Source: Segnochrobactrum spirostomi (GTDB lineage Bacteria > Pseudomonadota > Alphaproteobacteria > Rhizobiales > Segnochrobactraceae). From it: DNA of 64,000 nucleotides. Below the pieces are notes generated by a model, which was not told where the DNA came from, searched no databases, and saw only the letters and a list, made by a program, of their open reading frames with translations. The DNA lies in NCBI RefSeq assembly GCF_009600605.1, contig NZ_VWNA01000001.1, forward strand, positions 930,001 to 994,000, in the 5' to 3' direction. The translations under genes and the position numbers were made by a program. Positions within the stretch are counted from its first letter, which is position 1. Each line of letters begins with the position of its first letter. Positions 7,958 through 16,418 of the stretch are shown here, piece by piece.

Positions 7958-9222
7958 TCGACCGGATAGTCAACACTGGGCCATGCCGCATAGCTCACCT
8001 GTGTTGTTCCGGTAGCCTCCTGGTACAGAACATTGCCACTAGGGTACGACTCCGGCTCAACCATATAGAGACCCCAATTCGCCTGTACCGTTACCTCGTC
8101 GTTGAACTCGTAGATACAGTAGCCGATCAAGTAGCTATTCTCATCGGCACTTAGATAGCTCGCAATCGTCTCCGCGATCTCTCCCGTAATCGTATTGTAT
8201 TGCGTCTCCTGACTTTGGTCATCCACCCCGCCTCTGGCGAGCCCCGTCTCAGTTAGCAGCAGGGGGACGCTAAACTGCTGGCCGGGCCAATTGGTGCTAT
8301 TAACACTAGTTGCCGACCAATCGTCGTACTGACCGATCGTCGTCGCAAGCCCGGATCCATACTGATATATATTTACGCTGTTATAATACCAGCTATCATT
8401 TGCCCCTCCGATAGTCGAGATACCAAACCACGACGCCTCGAAGGTCGGCCCGCTTCCTCCCACCGTACCGAAAGGAAGTAATGTGTCGCTATTTACCCCA
8501 TTCCAAAACGCCTGAAACCAGTAACTTAGGGGGGCGCTACCAGATTCCGGATTGCCTTGGTCACCATTAGAAATCGGGCTCGTTAACAGTACAGCACGGT
8601 AACTGCTCGCATTAATCTGAATTTGTAGATTTACGATCCACCAGATCACACGCGCCAAGCGAGACGCAGGATCCACTGCAGGACCACCCTGACCTGACAG
8701 GTCGTTAATATCTATCTCATTGCCGACCGAGAAGCTGTGGACCGCAGGGTGTATGTCGCCATTCTTGACAACACTTCCAATGAATTGCGTTAGTGCCGAT
8801 GTAATGGCAGATGGCGCACTATCAAAGCTATATTTCGAATCTGGATATGCGTTTCCCCATGCATATTCCGCGCTAGATAGGAAGTAATTCGAAATTGGAA
8901 CAATTACCTGAAGACCGTTTGCATAGGCGTAATCAAGGAAGTTTATGTGGGCGTTGCCGACCCCTGTCGCAGCATCCCAGCCTCTTGTTGGCCCCCAGTC
9001 ATAGAGCCGGATCAAATTGAAGCCGCAACTTCCAATCGTGCCGACATCGTCGCGGTATGAGTTACCCGCGTCATCCTGTCCAGAGTTCCAAAGCGCCTGA
9101 AAGCTGTCGTTTGCATAGTCGGAGTCGGAGAACTGGGCATCCGGCCCGGTGTTTGAGTACGGCCCGTTCCAGGTGGTCCAAGTCGGGCTGTATGCAATAC
9201 CCTTCAGGTAGGAACTAGTCAT
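7879..9222 (-). CDS. Glycoside hydrolase clan A-like protein (GH17-like)
   Basis: A 447-residue TIM-barrel-like protein. Likely catalytic residues are the Glu in VGNEID (about residue 169) and the Glu in LLLTETGLARGG (about residue 325), the pattern of retaining beta-glucanases such as GH17 and GH72. Other barrel segments include FNLIRLYDW and VNIYQYG. There is no signal peptide or lipobox, so export by a non-Sec route or an internal role must be considered. Codon use is visibly AT-richer than the surrounding genes, and it lies directly next to the integrase relic, both pointing to horizontal acquisition. Beta-1,3-glucan as substrate is only a guess. Confidence 0.65.
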   Translation of the reverse strand: MTSSYLKGIAYSPTWTTWNGPYSNTGPDAQFSDSDYANDSFQALWNSGQDDAGNSYRDDVGTIGSCGFNLIRLYDWGPTRGWDAATGVGNAHINFLDYAYANGLQVIVPISNYFLSSAEYAWGNAYPDSKYSFDSAPSAITSALTQFIGSVVKNGDIHPAVHSFSVGNEIDINDLSGQGGPAVDPASRLARVIWWIVNLQIQINASSYRAVLLTSPISNGDQGNPESGSAPLSYWFQAFWNGVNSDTLLPFGTVGGSGPTFEASWFGISTIGGANDSWYYNSVNIYQYGSGLATTIGQYDDWSATSVNSTNWPGQQFSVPLLLTETGLARGGVDDQSQETQYNTITGEIAETIASYLSADENSYLIGYCIYEFNDEVTVQANWGLYMVEPESYPSGNVLYQEATGTTQVSYAAWPSVDYPVDQLFPVSSQATGLTLMAALKAIFTSS

Positions 9223-9330
9223 CTAGGCCCCTCCAGTTAGGTTAGAAGCGATGTCGCCTCAACCGAGATCGCGAATGAGCAGATTACCAATATGGGACCG
9301 CGGTCGCGGCCGCCCCAAAGTTCAACGTGG

Positions 9331-9601
9331 TCAACAGTCGATCTTTTCGCGGATCTTGTTGACCTGCTCGAGGCCGTGACAGACGTTCTCGCACGGGACG
9401 CCGTCGCCATCACCGGCCGCGGGCCGGTGGCCCGAACACCAGAGCTTGACCGCTGCCTTGCATGTCGAGACGGTCTTGCAAGTTGCACCGGCAACCAGAG
9501 TGGCCTTGGGCGGCCTGACGGTGCGCCCAGACGGCCAGCTCATGTGCCGAAGCCGCGCTGGCGCCGATGATGAGAGCAAGAGAACGGCGTGTCATTCTCA
9601 T
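9331..9601 (-). pseudogene. Excalibur-like small secreted protein, frame disrupted
   Basis: Starting at 9601, one frame encodes a signal-peptide-like start, MRMTRRSLALIIGASAASA. A second frame, ending at 9331, encodes a typical excalibur calcium-binding-like domain with TCKTVSTCKAAVKLWCSG and DGDGVPCENVC. The two halves overlap but lie in different frames, so a single insertion or deletion has probably split one gene. An alternative is a shorter protein in the second frame from TTG at 9579, which would lack a signal peptide. Excalibur domains carry a DxDxDGxxCE-type Ca2+ loop in extracellular proteins. Confidence 0.5.
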
Positions 9602-9715
9602 CGGCGCCCCCGATTGGGTTCCCTTGAGGAGACCACAACGAGGGCGCGAACGCAACTCACGGCATCGAGGGGGCGATGCGGACGCGGCCGCCCCTCGTAC
9701 CCTTGATGACAGCGG

Positions 9716-9746
9716 GGCCGCCCAACTGGCTTAAGGTTGGGCGGCC
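9716..9746. terminator. Perfect 11-bp hairpin GGCCGCCCAAC / GTTGGGCGGCC
   Basis: The 9-nt loop contains the stop codon of the possible small ORF on the minus strand. No T-run follows on either strand, so it may be a repeat element rather than a terminator. Confidence 0.45.
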
Positions 9747-9898
9747 TCTAGTCGACCGCGCTTGACCGGGGAACGATGCTCGGCAGATGTTCCGTGAAAT
9801 GATCTAGCTCGGGTGGAGATACTCTTGAGAAAGAAGCGCATCGCAAATTTCTGGCTGCTCTCCTGATCAAGTCCACTGAGGTTAAAATTGCCAGACAT
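9731..9898 (-). CDS. Possible 55-residue small protein
   Basis: ATG at 9898 opens a 55-codon frame beginning MSGNFNLSGLDQE and ending in a basic stretch before TAA. A purine-rich GGAG lies about 15 bp upstream, which is far for a ribosome site. No family is recognised. It is bracketed by the two related hairpins. This is listed as a candidate only. Confidence 0.2.
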   Translation of the reverse strand: MSGNFNLSGLDQESSQKFAMRFFLKSISTRARSFHGTSAEHRSPVKRGRLEAAQP

Positions 9899-10002
9899 AT
9901 CTTTCAAAAAATCTCCGCGCGATTCAGGAACATCTACGTATCTCGATAAGCGTCAGAATGTCTGGCGGCGCTTGTCCTGTCGCGAAGCTGTTTATAAAGG
10001 GA

Positions 10003-10033
10003 GGCCGCCCAACTGATCCAAAATTGGACGGCC
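10003..10033 (-). terminator. Probable terminator of the chemoreceptor gene
   Basis: A 12-bp stem with two mismatches, GGCCGTCCAATT against AGTTGGGCGGCC, ends about 45 bp after the chemoreceptor stop and is followed by TCCCTTTATAAA in the direction of that gene. It is a relative of the hairpin at 9716-9746. Confidence 0.5.
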
Positions 10034-10077
10034 CCAATTACGCATAACTTGAGTAGTCGCAGCCCGACAGATGATCC

Positions 10078-11775
10078 TCAGCCGGCCCGGAGGTTGCCGA
10101 CGAAGGCGTTGACTTCGCGCTGGAGATCGTCTGCCTGCTCAGCGAGGGCAGACGAGAGCGTCATCAGTTGCGTCGACGCGGAGCCGGTCATCTCGGCGGC
10201 ACGACCGACGCCGGCAATGTTGTCGTTGACAGCCTCGGTCCCGCTCGCCGCGCGCTGGGTGTTGGTCGCGATCTCCTGGGTCGCAGCCCCCTGCTCCTCG
10301 ACCGCGGAGGCGATGGTCGCCGTGGCGGCGCGGATCTGGTTGATCGTGCCCACGATCTTCTCGATCGACCCCACGGTGCGGCCGGTCGCCTGCTGGATGT
10401 CCTCCACCTTGCGGGCGATTTCCTGGGTGGCGCGGGCGGTCTGCTCGGCGAGGGCCTTGACCTCCTGGGCGACGACCGCGAAGCCCTTGCCCGCCTCGCC
10501 GGCCCGCGCCGCCTCGATGGTGGCGTTGAGGGCGAGGAGATTGGTCTGGGACGCGATGTCGGTGATGAGGTTGACGACCTCGCCGATCTTCGAGGCCGCG
10601 TCCGAGAGCTCGCGGATCTCGCCCGAGGTGCGGTTGACCTCCTCCGTGGCACCGACGGCGACGTTGGCGGCATGGGTGACCTGGACGCCGATCTCACGGA
10701 TCGACGAGGTCATTTCCTCGGTGGAGGCGGCGACGGTCTGGACGTTCGAGGAGGCTTCCTCCGCGGCGCCGGAGACCGCGAGGGCCTGACGAGAGGTCTC
10801 TTCGGCGCTCGCCGAGAGGCCGCGGGCGGCCGACGAGACCTCGCCGGACGAGTTGGCGAACGCGCGGGCGAGCGCCCCCATCTTGGTTTCGAACTCGTCG
10901 GCGATGGCGTTGCGTTCGGCCTTGAGGCGCTCGGTGGCACGGATCTCGGCGAGACGGGCCTCTTCGCGCATGCGCTCGGCCTCCTCCAGGCCCTGGCGCA
11001 GCCGCTCGGCGGCTTCCGCCATCCGGCCGATCTCGTCCTTGCGGTCGGTGTCGGCGACGGTGATGTGGAAGTTGCCGGCGGCGAGGGTGCCGAGGGTCTC
11101 GCGAATGCGGGTGACCGGCTTCACGACGCCGAAGCGGGTGACGACGACGGCGATGCCGAGGACGATGACGAGACCGCCGAACACGATGCCGTAGACGAGC
11201 CGCACCGCCTGGGACGAGTCCGCATTCAGAGTGTCTTGAAGATCGTCGACCCCCTTCATGCGTTCATCGACGGACTTGGCGATGTCGGCCACCAACGCGG
11301 CCGAAATCGGCATGCATTGAGCATTCCAGTCCGCCGATATCTTCAAATTCTGCGTGGCATCAGACGACGAATTCGCTGCATCGATGATCGATTTGCATGT
11401 GCCTAGAAAATCTGTGAAGCGCTGATTGAAAGATTTCACTTCATCAGCATGAACGGGATCGAGCGCCGCGGACTCGTTCATCCGTTTGCGATAGACCTCG
11501 ACGGCGCTCTTCTGCGTCTGGATCGCCTCGTTGTTACCGGCGTCGGTCGTCGCCGAGAGCGACTGATAGACGCCCTGACTGAATTGCACCACCGAGCGGT
11601 TCGCCCGAGCGAAGGCGATCGCGGCCCGCACCGGACCAGAGAGAGCCTCGCTGTAGGCACCGTCGATGGCCTCCATTTTCGAGGCACTCAACACCGTCGC
11701 CGCCACCGAGAACACGGCAAGCAGCAGCAATAGTCCCACGATTTTGGCGATAAGCGGCAAATTCTTGAATGACAT
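10078..11775 (-). CDS. Methyl-accepting chemotaxis protein
   Basis: A 565-residue chemoreceptor. A transmembrane helix near residues 10-30 is followed by a four-helix-bundle-like periplasmic domain (about 35-185, with three Cys), a second helix near 190-215, a HAMP domain, and a full cytoplasmic signalling domain whose hairpin tip reads [20 protein letters not shown]. The start at 11775 is preceded by AAGGGGATCACA; an in-frame extension upstream is unlikely. No C-terminal CheR-binding pentapeptide is present, so methylation would depend on other receptors or direct binding. It stands alone with no che genes in the window. The ligand is unknown. Confidence 0.93.
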   Translation of the reverse strand: MSFKNLPLIAKIVGLLLLLAVFSVAATVLSASKMEAIDGAYSEALSGPVRAAIAFARANRSVVQFSQGVYQSLSATTDAGNNEAIQTQKSAVEVYRKRMNESAALDPVHADEVKSFNQRFTDFLGTCKSIIDAANSSSDATQNLKISADWNAQCMPISAALVADIAKSVDERMKGVDDLQDTLNADSSQAVRLVYGIVFGGLVIVLGIAVVVTRFGVVKPVTRIRETLGTLAAGNFHITVADTDRKDEIGRMAEAAERLRQGLEEAERMREEARLAEIRATERLKAERNAIADEFETKMGALARAFANSSGEVSSAARGLSASAEETSRQALAVSGAAEEASSNVQTVAASTEEMTSSIREIGVQVTHAANVAVGATEEVNRTSGEIRELSDAASKIGEVVNLITDIASQTNLLALNATIEAARAGEAGKGFAVVAQEVKALAEQTARATQEIARKVEDIQQATGRTVGSIEKIVGTINQIRAATATIASAVEEQGAATQEIATNTQRAASGTEAVNDNIAGVGRAAEMTGSASTQLMTLSSALAEQADDLQREVNAFVGNLRAG

Positions 11776-12118
11776 TGTGATCCCCTTGTTGCCAAGCCCA
11801 GCCCGGAAAAGTGCCCTGGAAGTGCACATTTCCCTTAGCCAGCGAAGCTTGCCCCAGGCTTGGCACGCTCGTGAATTGACACAATCATTGCGCGCAGTGA
11901 TAAGTAATACCTGCGCATTAAAGGCCGACAATGCTGTAATTTAGATCGTCAATAGGGCGAGATCGACGCAACCGAAGGTCGGGCACGAATGAAAATCAAA
12001 CACAACCTTGGAGAAATACACAGAGGCGGATGCTCCCTGAGGACCAAGGGTCACACGCGAGGCGATCCGGGTCCTCGCGCGGAGGAAGGCGCTGCATCCG
12101 CTGGGCACGCCGTCCGCT
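11776..12118. other. Gap upstream of chemoreceptor
   Basis: No gene is recognised. It must hold the chemoreceptor promoter (minus strand), which I cannot place. A plus-strand promoter-like sequence at 11876-11904 is listed separately. Confidence 0.5.
11876..11904 (+). promoter_or_regulatory. Sigma70-like promoter with no obvious gene
   Basis: TTGACA and GATAAG are spaced by exactly 17 bp on the plus strand. There is no plus-strand gene for over a kilobase downstream, so it could drive an unannotated RNA or be chance. Confidence 0.3.
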
Positions 12119-12454
12119 TCAGCGGCCGTCGGCCCGCCACTGCGTGAACTCGAACTCGTCCTGAAGGCACCCGGCCAACACGACATAACAAAGCCCACCA
12201 CGATTGAGGGCCTTGTACATCTGGTTCAGGCACTTCTCCCTCTGGCTTTCGGAAAGCATGCGCCACAGGCTTCGCGACTCCTGCAACGCCGACCGCTCCA
12301 TCTGAACGCACTCGTCGTTAGCCCGGCGCGCTTGGTATCGAGAGCACATCGCAGGGATGTTGTAATATGGGATGGCGTTCAAGTGATCGGCGCGCGCAGA
12401 TCTCTCTGCAAATAGACTATAGATAAGCAGCAACGCCACGCACTTCAGCACCAT
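12119..12454 (-). CDS. Small secreted protein of unknown function
   Basis: A 111-residue protein with a Sec signal-like start (MVLKCVALLLIYSLF, then ARSARA-type cleavage context) and several Cys residues in the mature part, for example NRGGLCYVVLAGCLQDEF, suggesting disulfides. The start was chosen because TTGGAGGGGGA directly precedes this ATG; a TTG 72 bp upstream in frame is less likely. The pattern of spaced Cys and an xxYVxLxxCL-type segment recalls small periplasmic proteins common in Hyphomicrobiales. Function unknown. Confidence 0.6.
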   Translation of the reverse strand: MVLKCVALLLIYSLFAERSARADHLNAIPYYNIPAMCSRYQARRANDECVQMERSALQESRSLWRMLSESQREKCLNQMYKALNRGGLCYVVLAGCLQDEFEFTQWRADGR

Positions 12455-12940
12455 TCCCCCTCCAAGGTGCGCGAGCCGCGCGGGCTCCGCTGTCGCAAGC
12501 GTTCTATTTTGAAGAGGAGAAATCAAGAGTGAAATGGTTTTGCACAGCCGTTCATACCAACAAAAGGCACTCGTAAGTCTCCAAAAATCCTGTTCATCGC
12601 GATCTGGTTGCGTATTTCTGCTGCTAAATTCTGGATTTCATTGTGTAATATTTTATGATCAACTTTGAATTGCGTAACTCTCGGCAGAACGCGACGCAAC
12701 CGAGAAATCTCGGCTCCGAGCCGCCGCGGCTCGCCCACCGTCACCTCGACGACGGCGCTCGATCGGTCCGGTGCCCCGCTGGCGAAGCCGCGCATGATCT
12801 GCCGCGCTTGATCTGCGGCGCATCCGATCGGACGAGGGGAGCCACCCGGACATTGGAATGGGGCGCCATGCCGCGCCGATCGGCGCCCCATGGGATCGCG
12901 GGTTCGAACAGGCTACTCGGACGATGCCCACAAGACAAAT
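12455..12940. other. Non-coding gap
   Basis: No convincing gene on either strand. Open frames here lack ribosome sites and domain signatures. It contains a 10-bp-stem hairpin at 12858-12891 and ends at the terminator of the alcohol dehydrogenase. Confidence 0.5.
12858..12891. repeat. Hairpin with 10-bp perfect stem
   Basis: Arms ATGGGGCGCC and GGCGCCCCAT flank a 14-nt loop. No T-run follows. Role unknown. Confidence 0.45.
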
Positions 12941-12967
12941 CCGCCCGCGCCGAGACAGCGCGGGCGG
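12941..12967 (-). terminator. Rho-independent-like terminator of the alcohol dehydrogenase
   Basis: A perfect 10-bp GC stem (CCGCCCGCGC with GCGCGGGCGG) and 7-nt loop, 56 bp past the stop of the minus-strand alcohol dehydrogenase and followed in that direction by ATTTGTCTT. Confidence 0.75.
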
Positions 12968-13022
12968 CTCTCCGTTTCGCATGCCTCGGGAGAATGCGTG
13001 CATCCGCTTCTCCCGCGCGCGC

Positions 13023-14060
13023 TCACGCAGCCATGATGACCTTCATCGCCTTTTCGCGGGCGGCATTCCCGAACACCTCGTAGGCATCCAGGATCTCGTT
13101 CAGCGAGAAGCGGTGTGAGATCAGCTTGGTCGGATCGACCTTGCCGGCCTGCACCGTCTTGAGCAGCATCGGCGTCGTGCTGGTGCAGACGAGACCCATC
13201 GAGATGTTGATGTTCTTGATCCAGAGATCCTCGATGTGAAGATCGACCGGCTTGCCGTGCACACCGACATTGGCGATGTTGCCGCCGGCCGAAACGATCT
13301 TCTGACAGATATCGAAGGTCGCCGGAACGCCCACGGCCTCGATCGCCACGTCGACGCCCTGCCCGCCGGTCAGCCCGCGGACGGCGGCGACGGCATCCTC
13401 GTCACCGACCTGGACGGTGTTGGTCGCACCGAACTGGAGCGCCAGCGCCAAGCGCGCCGGATCCATGTCGATCATGATGATACGGCCCGGCGAATAGAAC
13501 TGTGCCGTGAGCAGCGCCGACATGCCGACCGGCCCGGCGCCGACGATCGCGATGGCGTCGCCGGGCTTCACCTTGCCGGCCTGGACGCCGATTTCGAGCC
13601 CCGTCGGCAGGATGTCGGAGAGCATGACCAACGCTTCCTCGTCCGCTCCCGCGGGGATCGGATAGAGCGAGTTGTCGCCATGGGGAATGCGGACATATTC
13701 GGCCTGCGTGCCGTCGATCCTGTGGCCGAGGATCCAGCCGCCGTCGTCGCAATGGGCGTAGAGCTGGCGCTTGCAGTTCGCGCAGGATCCGCACGAGGTG
13801 ATGCAGGAGATCAGAACCGGGTCGCCCTTCTTGAAGTTGCGGACGGCGGACCCGACCTCCTCGACCCGGCCGACGCCCTCGTGACCGAGGATGCGTCCGA
13901 CGTCCACGGTGGGAACGTCGCCCTTCAGAATATGCAGGTCCGTCCCGCAGATCGTCGTCTTGGTGATCTTCACGATCACGTCGGTCGGCTTCTGGATCGC
14001 GGGCTTCTCTCTGTCGGTCCAGGCCTTCTTTCCAGGGCCCTGATAGACGAGCGCTTTCAT
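13023..14060 (-). CDS. Zinc-dependent alcohol dehydrogenase (medium-chain)
   Basis: A 345-residue MDR enzyme. Catalytic zinc ligands are visible in TTICGTDLHILKG and GHEGVGRVEEVG; the structural zinc site is the Cys-rich stretch around SCGSCANCKRQLYAHC. The Rossmann loop IVGAGPVGM binds NAD(P). It looks like the isopropanol/short-chain secondary alcohol dehydrogenase branch or a related aldehyde reductase. The start at 14060 has GGGAGGAGACTGAC ahead of it. The AraC-type gene upstream at 14334 runs the same way, and both promoters share a TGTAATA palindrome, so that regulator probably controls it. Confidence 0.9.
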   Translation of the reverse strand: MKALVYQGPGKKAWTDREKPAIQKPTDVIVKITKTTICGTDLHILKGDVPTVDVGRILGHEGVGRVEEVGSAVRNFKKGDPVLISCITSCGSCANCKRQLYAHCDDGGWILGHRIDGTQAEYVRIPHGDNSLYPIPAGADEEALVMLSDILPTGLEIGVQAGKVKPGDAIAIVGAGPVGMSALLTAQFYSPGRIIMIDMDPARLALALQFGATNTVQVGDEDAVAAVRGLTGGQGVDVAIEAVGVPATFDICQKIVSAGGNIANVGVHGKPVDLHIEDLWIKNINISMGLVCTSTTPMLLKTVQAGKVDPTKLISHRFSLNEILDAYEVFGNAAREKAMKVIMAA

Positions 14061-14276
14061 GTCAGTCTCCTCCCAGCCTGATGGCTTGCGCAACGCATGC
14101 GATCGGCAGGACGACAGCAGCAGAACCCGCACGACGACCCGCCGACCAAGGGAGGATCTATTCCTCCGCTGCGGCCAGGGCATGCACGCCCGGCGCGTAC
14201 TGAGATCGGTCTCGGAAATCCACGCTTCAAAACGGAAGAAAAGCGACCGAGCGGGGACGGAGACACTCCCATTGCG

Positions 14277-14297
14277 TTATGTAATACTATAACATGA
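14277..14297. promoter_or_regulatory. Palindromic site upstream of alcohol dehydrogenase
   Basis: ATGT and ACAT arms flank AATACTATA, about 215 bp before the dehydrogenase start. It shares TGTAATA with the site upstream of the AraC gene at 15393-15409. Confidence 0.45.
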
Positions 14298-14333
14298 CGT
14301 AGATGATCGACTGCGATCTGTGCCGCGTTTCGA

Positions 14334-15350
14334 TCACAGGCGCAGTGTGCGGCTCCGCAGTGTTTGCGCCGGGCTTTCACCGAACCGCTCCCGATAGCGC
14401 ACGGCGAGCGCGCCGAGATTGACGTAGCCCCGCCCCCCGGCGATCGAGGACACGGTCTCACCGGGTGCGGCGGCGAGCAGGGCCTCACGCAAGGCCGTCA
14501 GTCGCTGGGCTGCGAGGAACGCGTGCGGCGTGATCCCGCGGAACCGCCGGAAGCCTTCCGACAAGGATCGCGCCGAGATGCCGATCATAGCCGCGATCTC
14601 GAGCACGCTCGGCGCCTCGACCGCCCGCTCCGTCATCAGGCGCTCGGCCTCCCGTACATAATAGGGCGCGGCCGAACGAGCCCCCGTCTCGAGGTTCAGT
14701 TCCGCGCTCTCCGCCCAGTTGCGCAGCAGTTCGAGGCCGATGGTTTCCTCGATCCGCCGTTCGATCAGCGGATTGGGCACCGCATCGTGGCGGGCGTCGA
14801 GGGAGCGGGTCGCATAATCGAGGAGCGAGAGCCAGGCCGAATGGCCGACGCCGAAGATCAGCCGCTTCTTCCAGAGATCGTCGCCGGGAACGAACCCGTA
14901 CCAGCGGGCGGCCGTCTCCTCCATCAGCGCATGGGGGATGGTCAGGTTGAGCTGAAGGTCGTGGCCGTCGGCGACGTTCCAATAATCCGTCCGGCTGCAA
15001 TCGACGACATAGCTGTCCCCGGGCCGGGTATCGACGGCCGCCTTGCCGCCGAGCGGATGGCGGACGCTGCCGCGCAGGGTGTTGACGACGATGATGTTGC
15101 CGGAGTTCGGGTCGAAGTCGTCGGCGCGTGTTGGGGTCCCGAAACAGAAGCGGCTGAAGGTGATGCGACCGATCCGGAGCATCCGCATCGTCGAATCCGG
15201 GTTCATCCCCGGCGTCAGCGGCCGCGTGGACAACGGCATATAAGTCCGGTGACAGAATGCGTTGACCTCGGACCACTCCCGCGAGCCGTTCAATTTGCCG
15301 CGCAGCAGCGGTTTTCCTTGACCATCCTCCAGAAGTGCCCTGTCCAACAT
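14334..15350 (-). CDS. AraC family transcriptional regulator
   Basis: A 338-residue regulator: an N-terminal AraC_binding_2-like sensor domain (about residues 60-210) and a C-terminal pair of helix-turn-helices (about 235-335) with EIAAMIGISARSLSEGFRRF and the second helix region ending PAQTLR. It sits directly upstream of the alcohol dehydrogenase on the same strand with a 273-bp gap, suggesting local activation in response to an alcohol, aldehyde or aromatic compound (inference). A palindrome just ahead of its start at 15393-15409 suggests autoregulation. Confidence 0.9.
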   Translation of the reverse strand: MLDRALLEDGQGKPLLRGKLNGSREWSEVNAFCHRTYMPLSTRPLTPGMNPDSTMRMLRIGRITFSRFCFGTPTRADDFDPNSGNIIVVNTLRGSVRHPLGGKAAVDTRPGDSYVVDCSRTDYWNVADGHDLQLNLTIPHALMEETAARWYGFVPGDDLWKKRLIFGVGHSAWLSLLDYATRSLDARHDAVPNPLIERRIEETIGLELLRNWAESAELNLETGARSAAPYYVREAERLMTERAVEAPSVLEIAAMIGISARSLSEGFRRFRGITPHAFLAAQRLTALREALLAAAPGETVSSIAGGRGYVNLGALAVRYRERFGESPAQTLRSRTLRL

Positions 15351-15392
15351 GGCGCTACCCTCCCGAGCCGCGTCATGTTCGCGGCTTATTAT

Positions 15393-15409
15393 TGTAACAT
15401 TATATTACA
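15393..15409. promoter_or_regulatory. Palindromic site upstream of AraC regulator
   Basis: TGTAA and TTACA arms flank CATTATA, 43 bp upstream of the AraC start codon. Read on the minus strand it begins TGTAATA, as does the site at 14277-14297. Confidence 0.45.
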
Positions 15410-15528
15410 GCACACCTTCCCCGCTGTGGAATATTAGCCGAGACGTGGGCGGCGGCAAGTCTAACCGCAGCCGCTCCCCCGCGAGACCCCGCCGAATGAC
15501 CGGGGCGGGCGCGGCCCCATGCGCCGCC

Positions 15529-16149
15529 TCACCGCTCCGTCGCGCCCTTGCCGGCGAGGATCTTCGGCCGGAAGGCGGCGATGCGGGAGAGCCGGGTCGC
15601 CTGGGTCTTGGCACCGTTGACGGCGAGCACGTAGCTGCGCTGCCGGCCGGGTGTCAGGGCCGCGAAGGCGCTCGCGAGGTCGGGGTCGGCTTCCATCGCC
15701 TCGACGAGGTCTTCGGGGAGTTCGATGATCCAGTCTTCCTTCGGCGGCTTGAGGCCGGCTTCCGCGTGGCCCATCGCCTCCTTGAGATAGGCCGCTATGA
15801 TCGGCGCCCGTGCGGCGACGTCCGTCGCGGCGGTGAAGCGCATCATGTCGGGGTGCCGCGTGTTCGGCCCCTGGCGCTCGAGAAGGCCCATCGGATCCCG
15901 CATCAGCGCCGCGTTCATGAAGATGAGGCGGAAATCGCCGCGAACCGCGCCGATGAGGACGATATTGCGCCCAGCATGCCCATAGCAGGGATGGCCCCAT
16001 TTGACGGCTTCGGCGAGCCCCACCGCGTGGCAGATACGGCGCAGCTCGAGGAGCCCAGGAGACCAGACCCGCGCCGAACAATCCGGCGTGGCGAAGCGCT
16101 CGCAGCGTCCGCATCCCTGCGTGAAGAAGTCTTCCACATCTGTGATCAT
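15529..16149 (-). CDS. DUF1801 / YdeI-OmpD-associated family protein
   Basis: A 206-residue cytoplasmic protein. The central part (AVKWGHPCYGH, then a segment ending in LMRDPMGLLERQG) matches the DUF1801 fold, and the C-terminal GRQRSYVLAVNGAKTQATR matches the YdeI/OmpD-associated helix repeat. An N-terminal Cys cluster, QGCGRCERFATPDCSARVW, is an addition that could bind metal. The start at 16149 is the first ATG giving the family N-terminus; upstream in-frame codons look like GC-rich non-coding sequence. Family members are linked to bacteriocin or stress protection, but a biochemical role is not established. Confidence 0.75.
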   Translation of the reverse strand: MITDVEDFFTQGCGRCERFATPDCSARVWSPGLLELRRICHAVGLAEAVKWGHPCYGHAGRNIVLIGAVRGDFRLIFMNAALMRDPMGLLERQGPNTRHPDMMRFTAATDVAARAPIIAAYLKEAMGHAEAGLKPPKEDWIIELPEDLVEAMEADPDLASAFAALTPGRQRSYVLAVNGAKTQATRLSRIAAFRPKILAGKGATER

Positions 16150-16418
16150 GGCACGGTCTCCTCTCGCGGGCTTCTTCCGGCCCGCGTTCCGGCGTGTTCG
16201 CCGCGTTCCCGTATCGGGGTCGCGGGCGATCGCCCTCGTCAAGGGGACCCCGATCGGCTACTCAAGTCTTGAACGGCTCGCGGAGCCCGGGCTGCGGCGC
16301 GGGTCGCCGTGACGAGGCGGGAGCGGTGACGGGCTTGGGACCCGGCGCGGGTGCCGCCGGCCGACCTTCCAGCCCGACCGTAGCGCGTTCCAAGCCGAAA
16401 CCCTCCAAGACGTTCCAG

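Larger units (their letters stand above)
9602..10077. other. Gap with two related hairpins and one weak small ORF
   Basis: No recognised gene. It contains two similar GGCCGCCCAAC hairpins (9716-9746 and 10003-10033) and, between them on the minus strand, a 55-codon open frame listed separately. Confidence 0.5.

Noticed and set aside
12523-12891. A minus-strand open frame of 122 codons
   Set aside because: No ribosome site, no recognisable domain, and GC-rich hairpins run through it.
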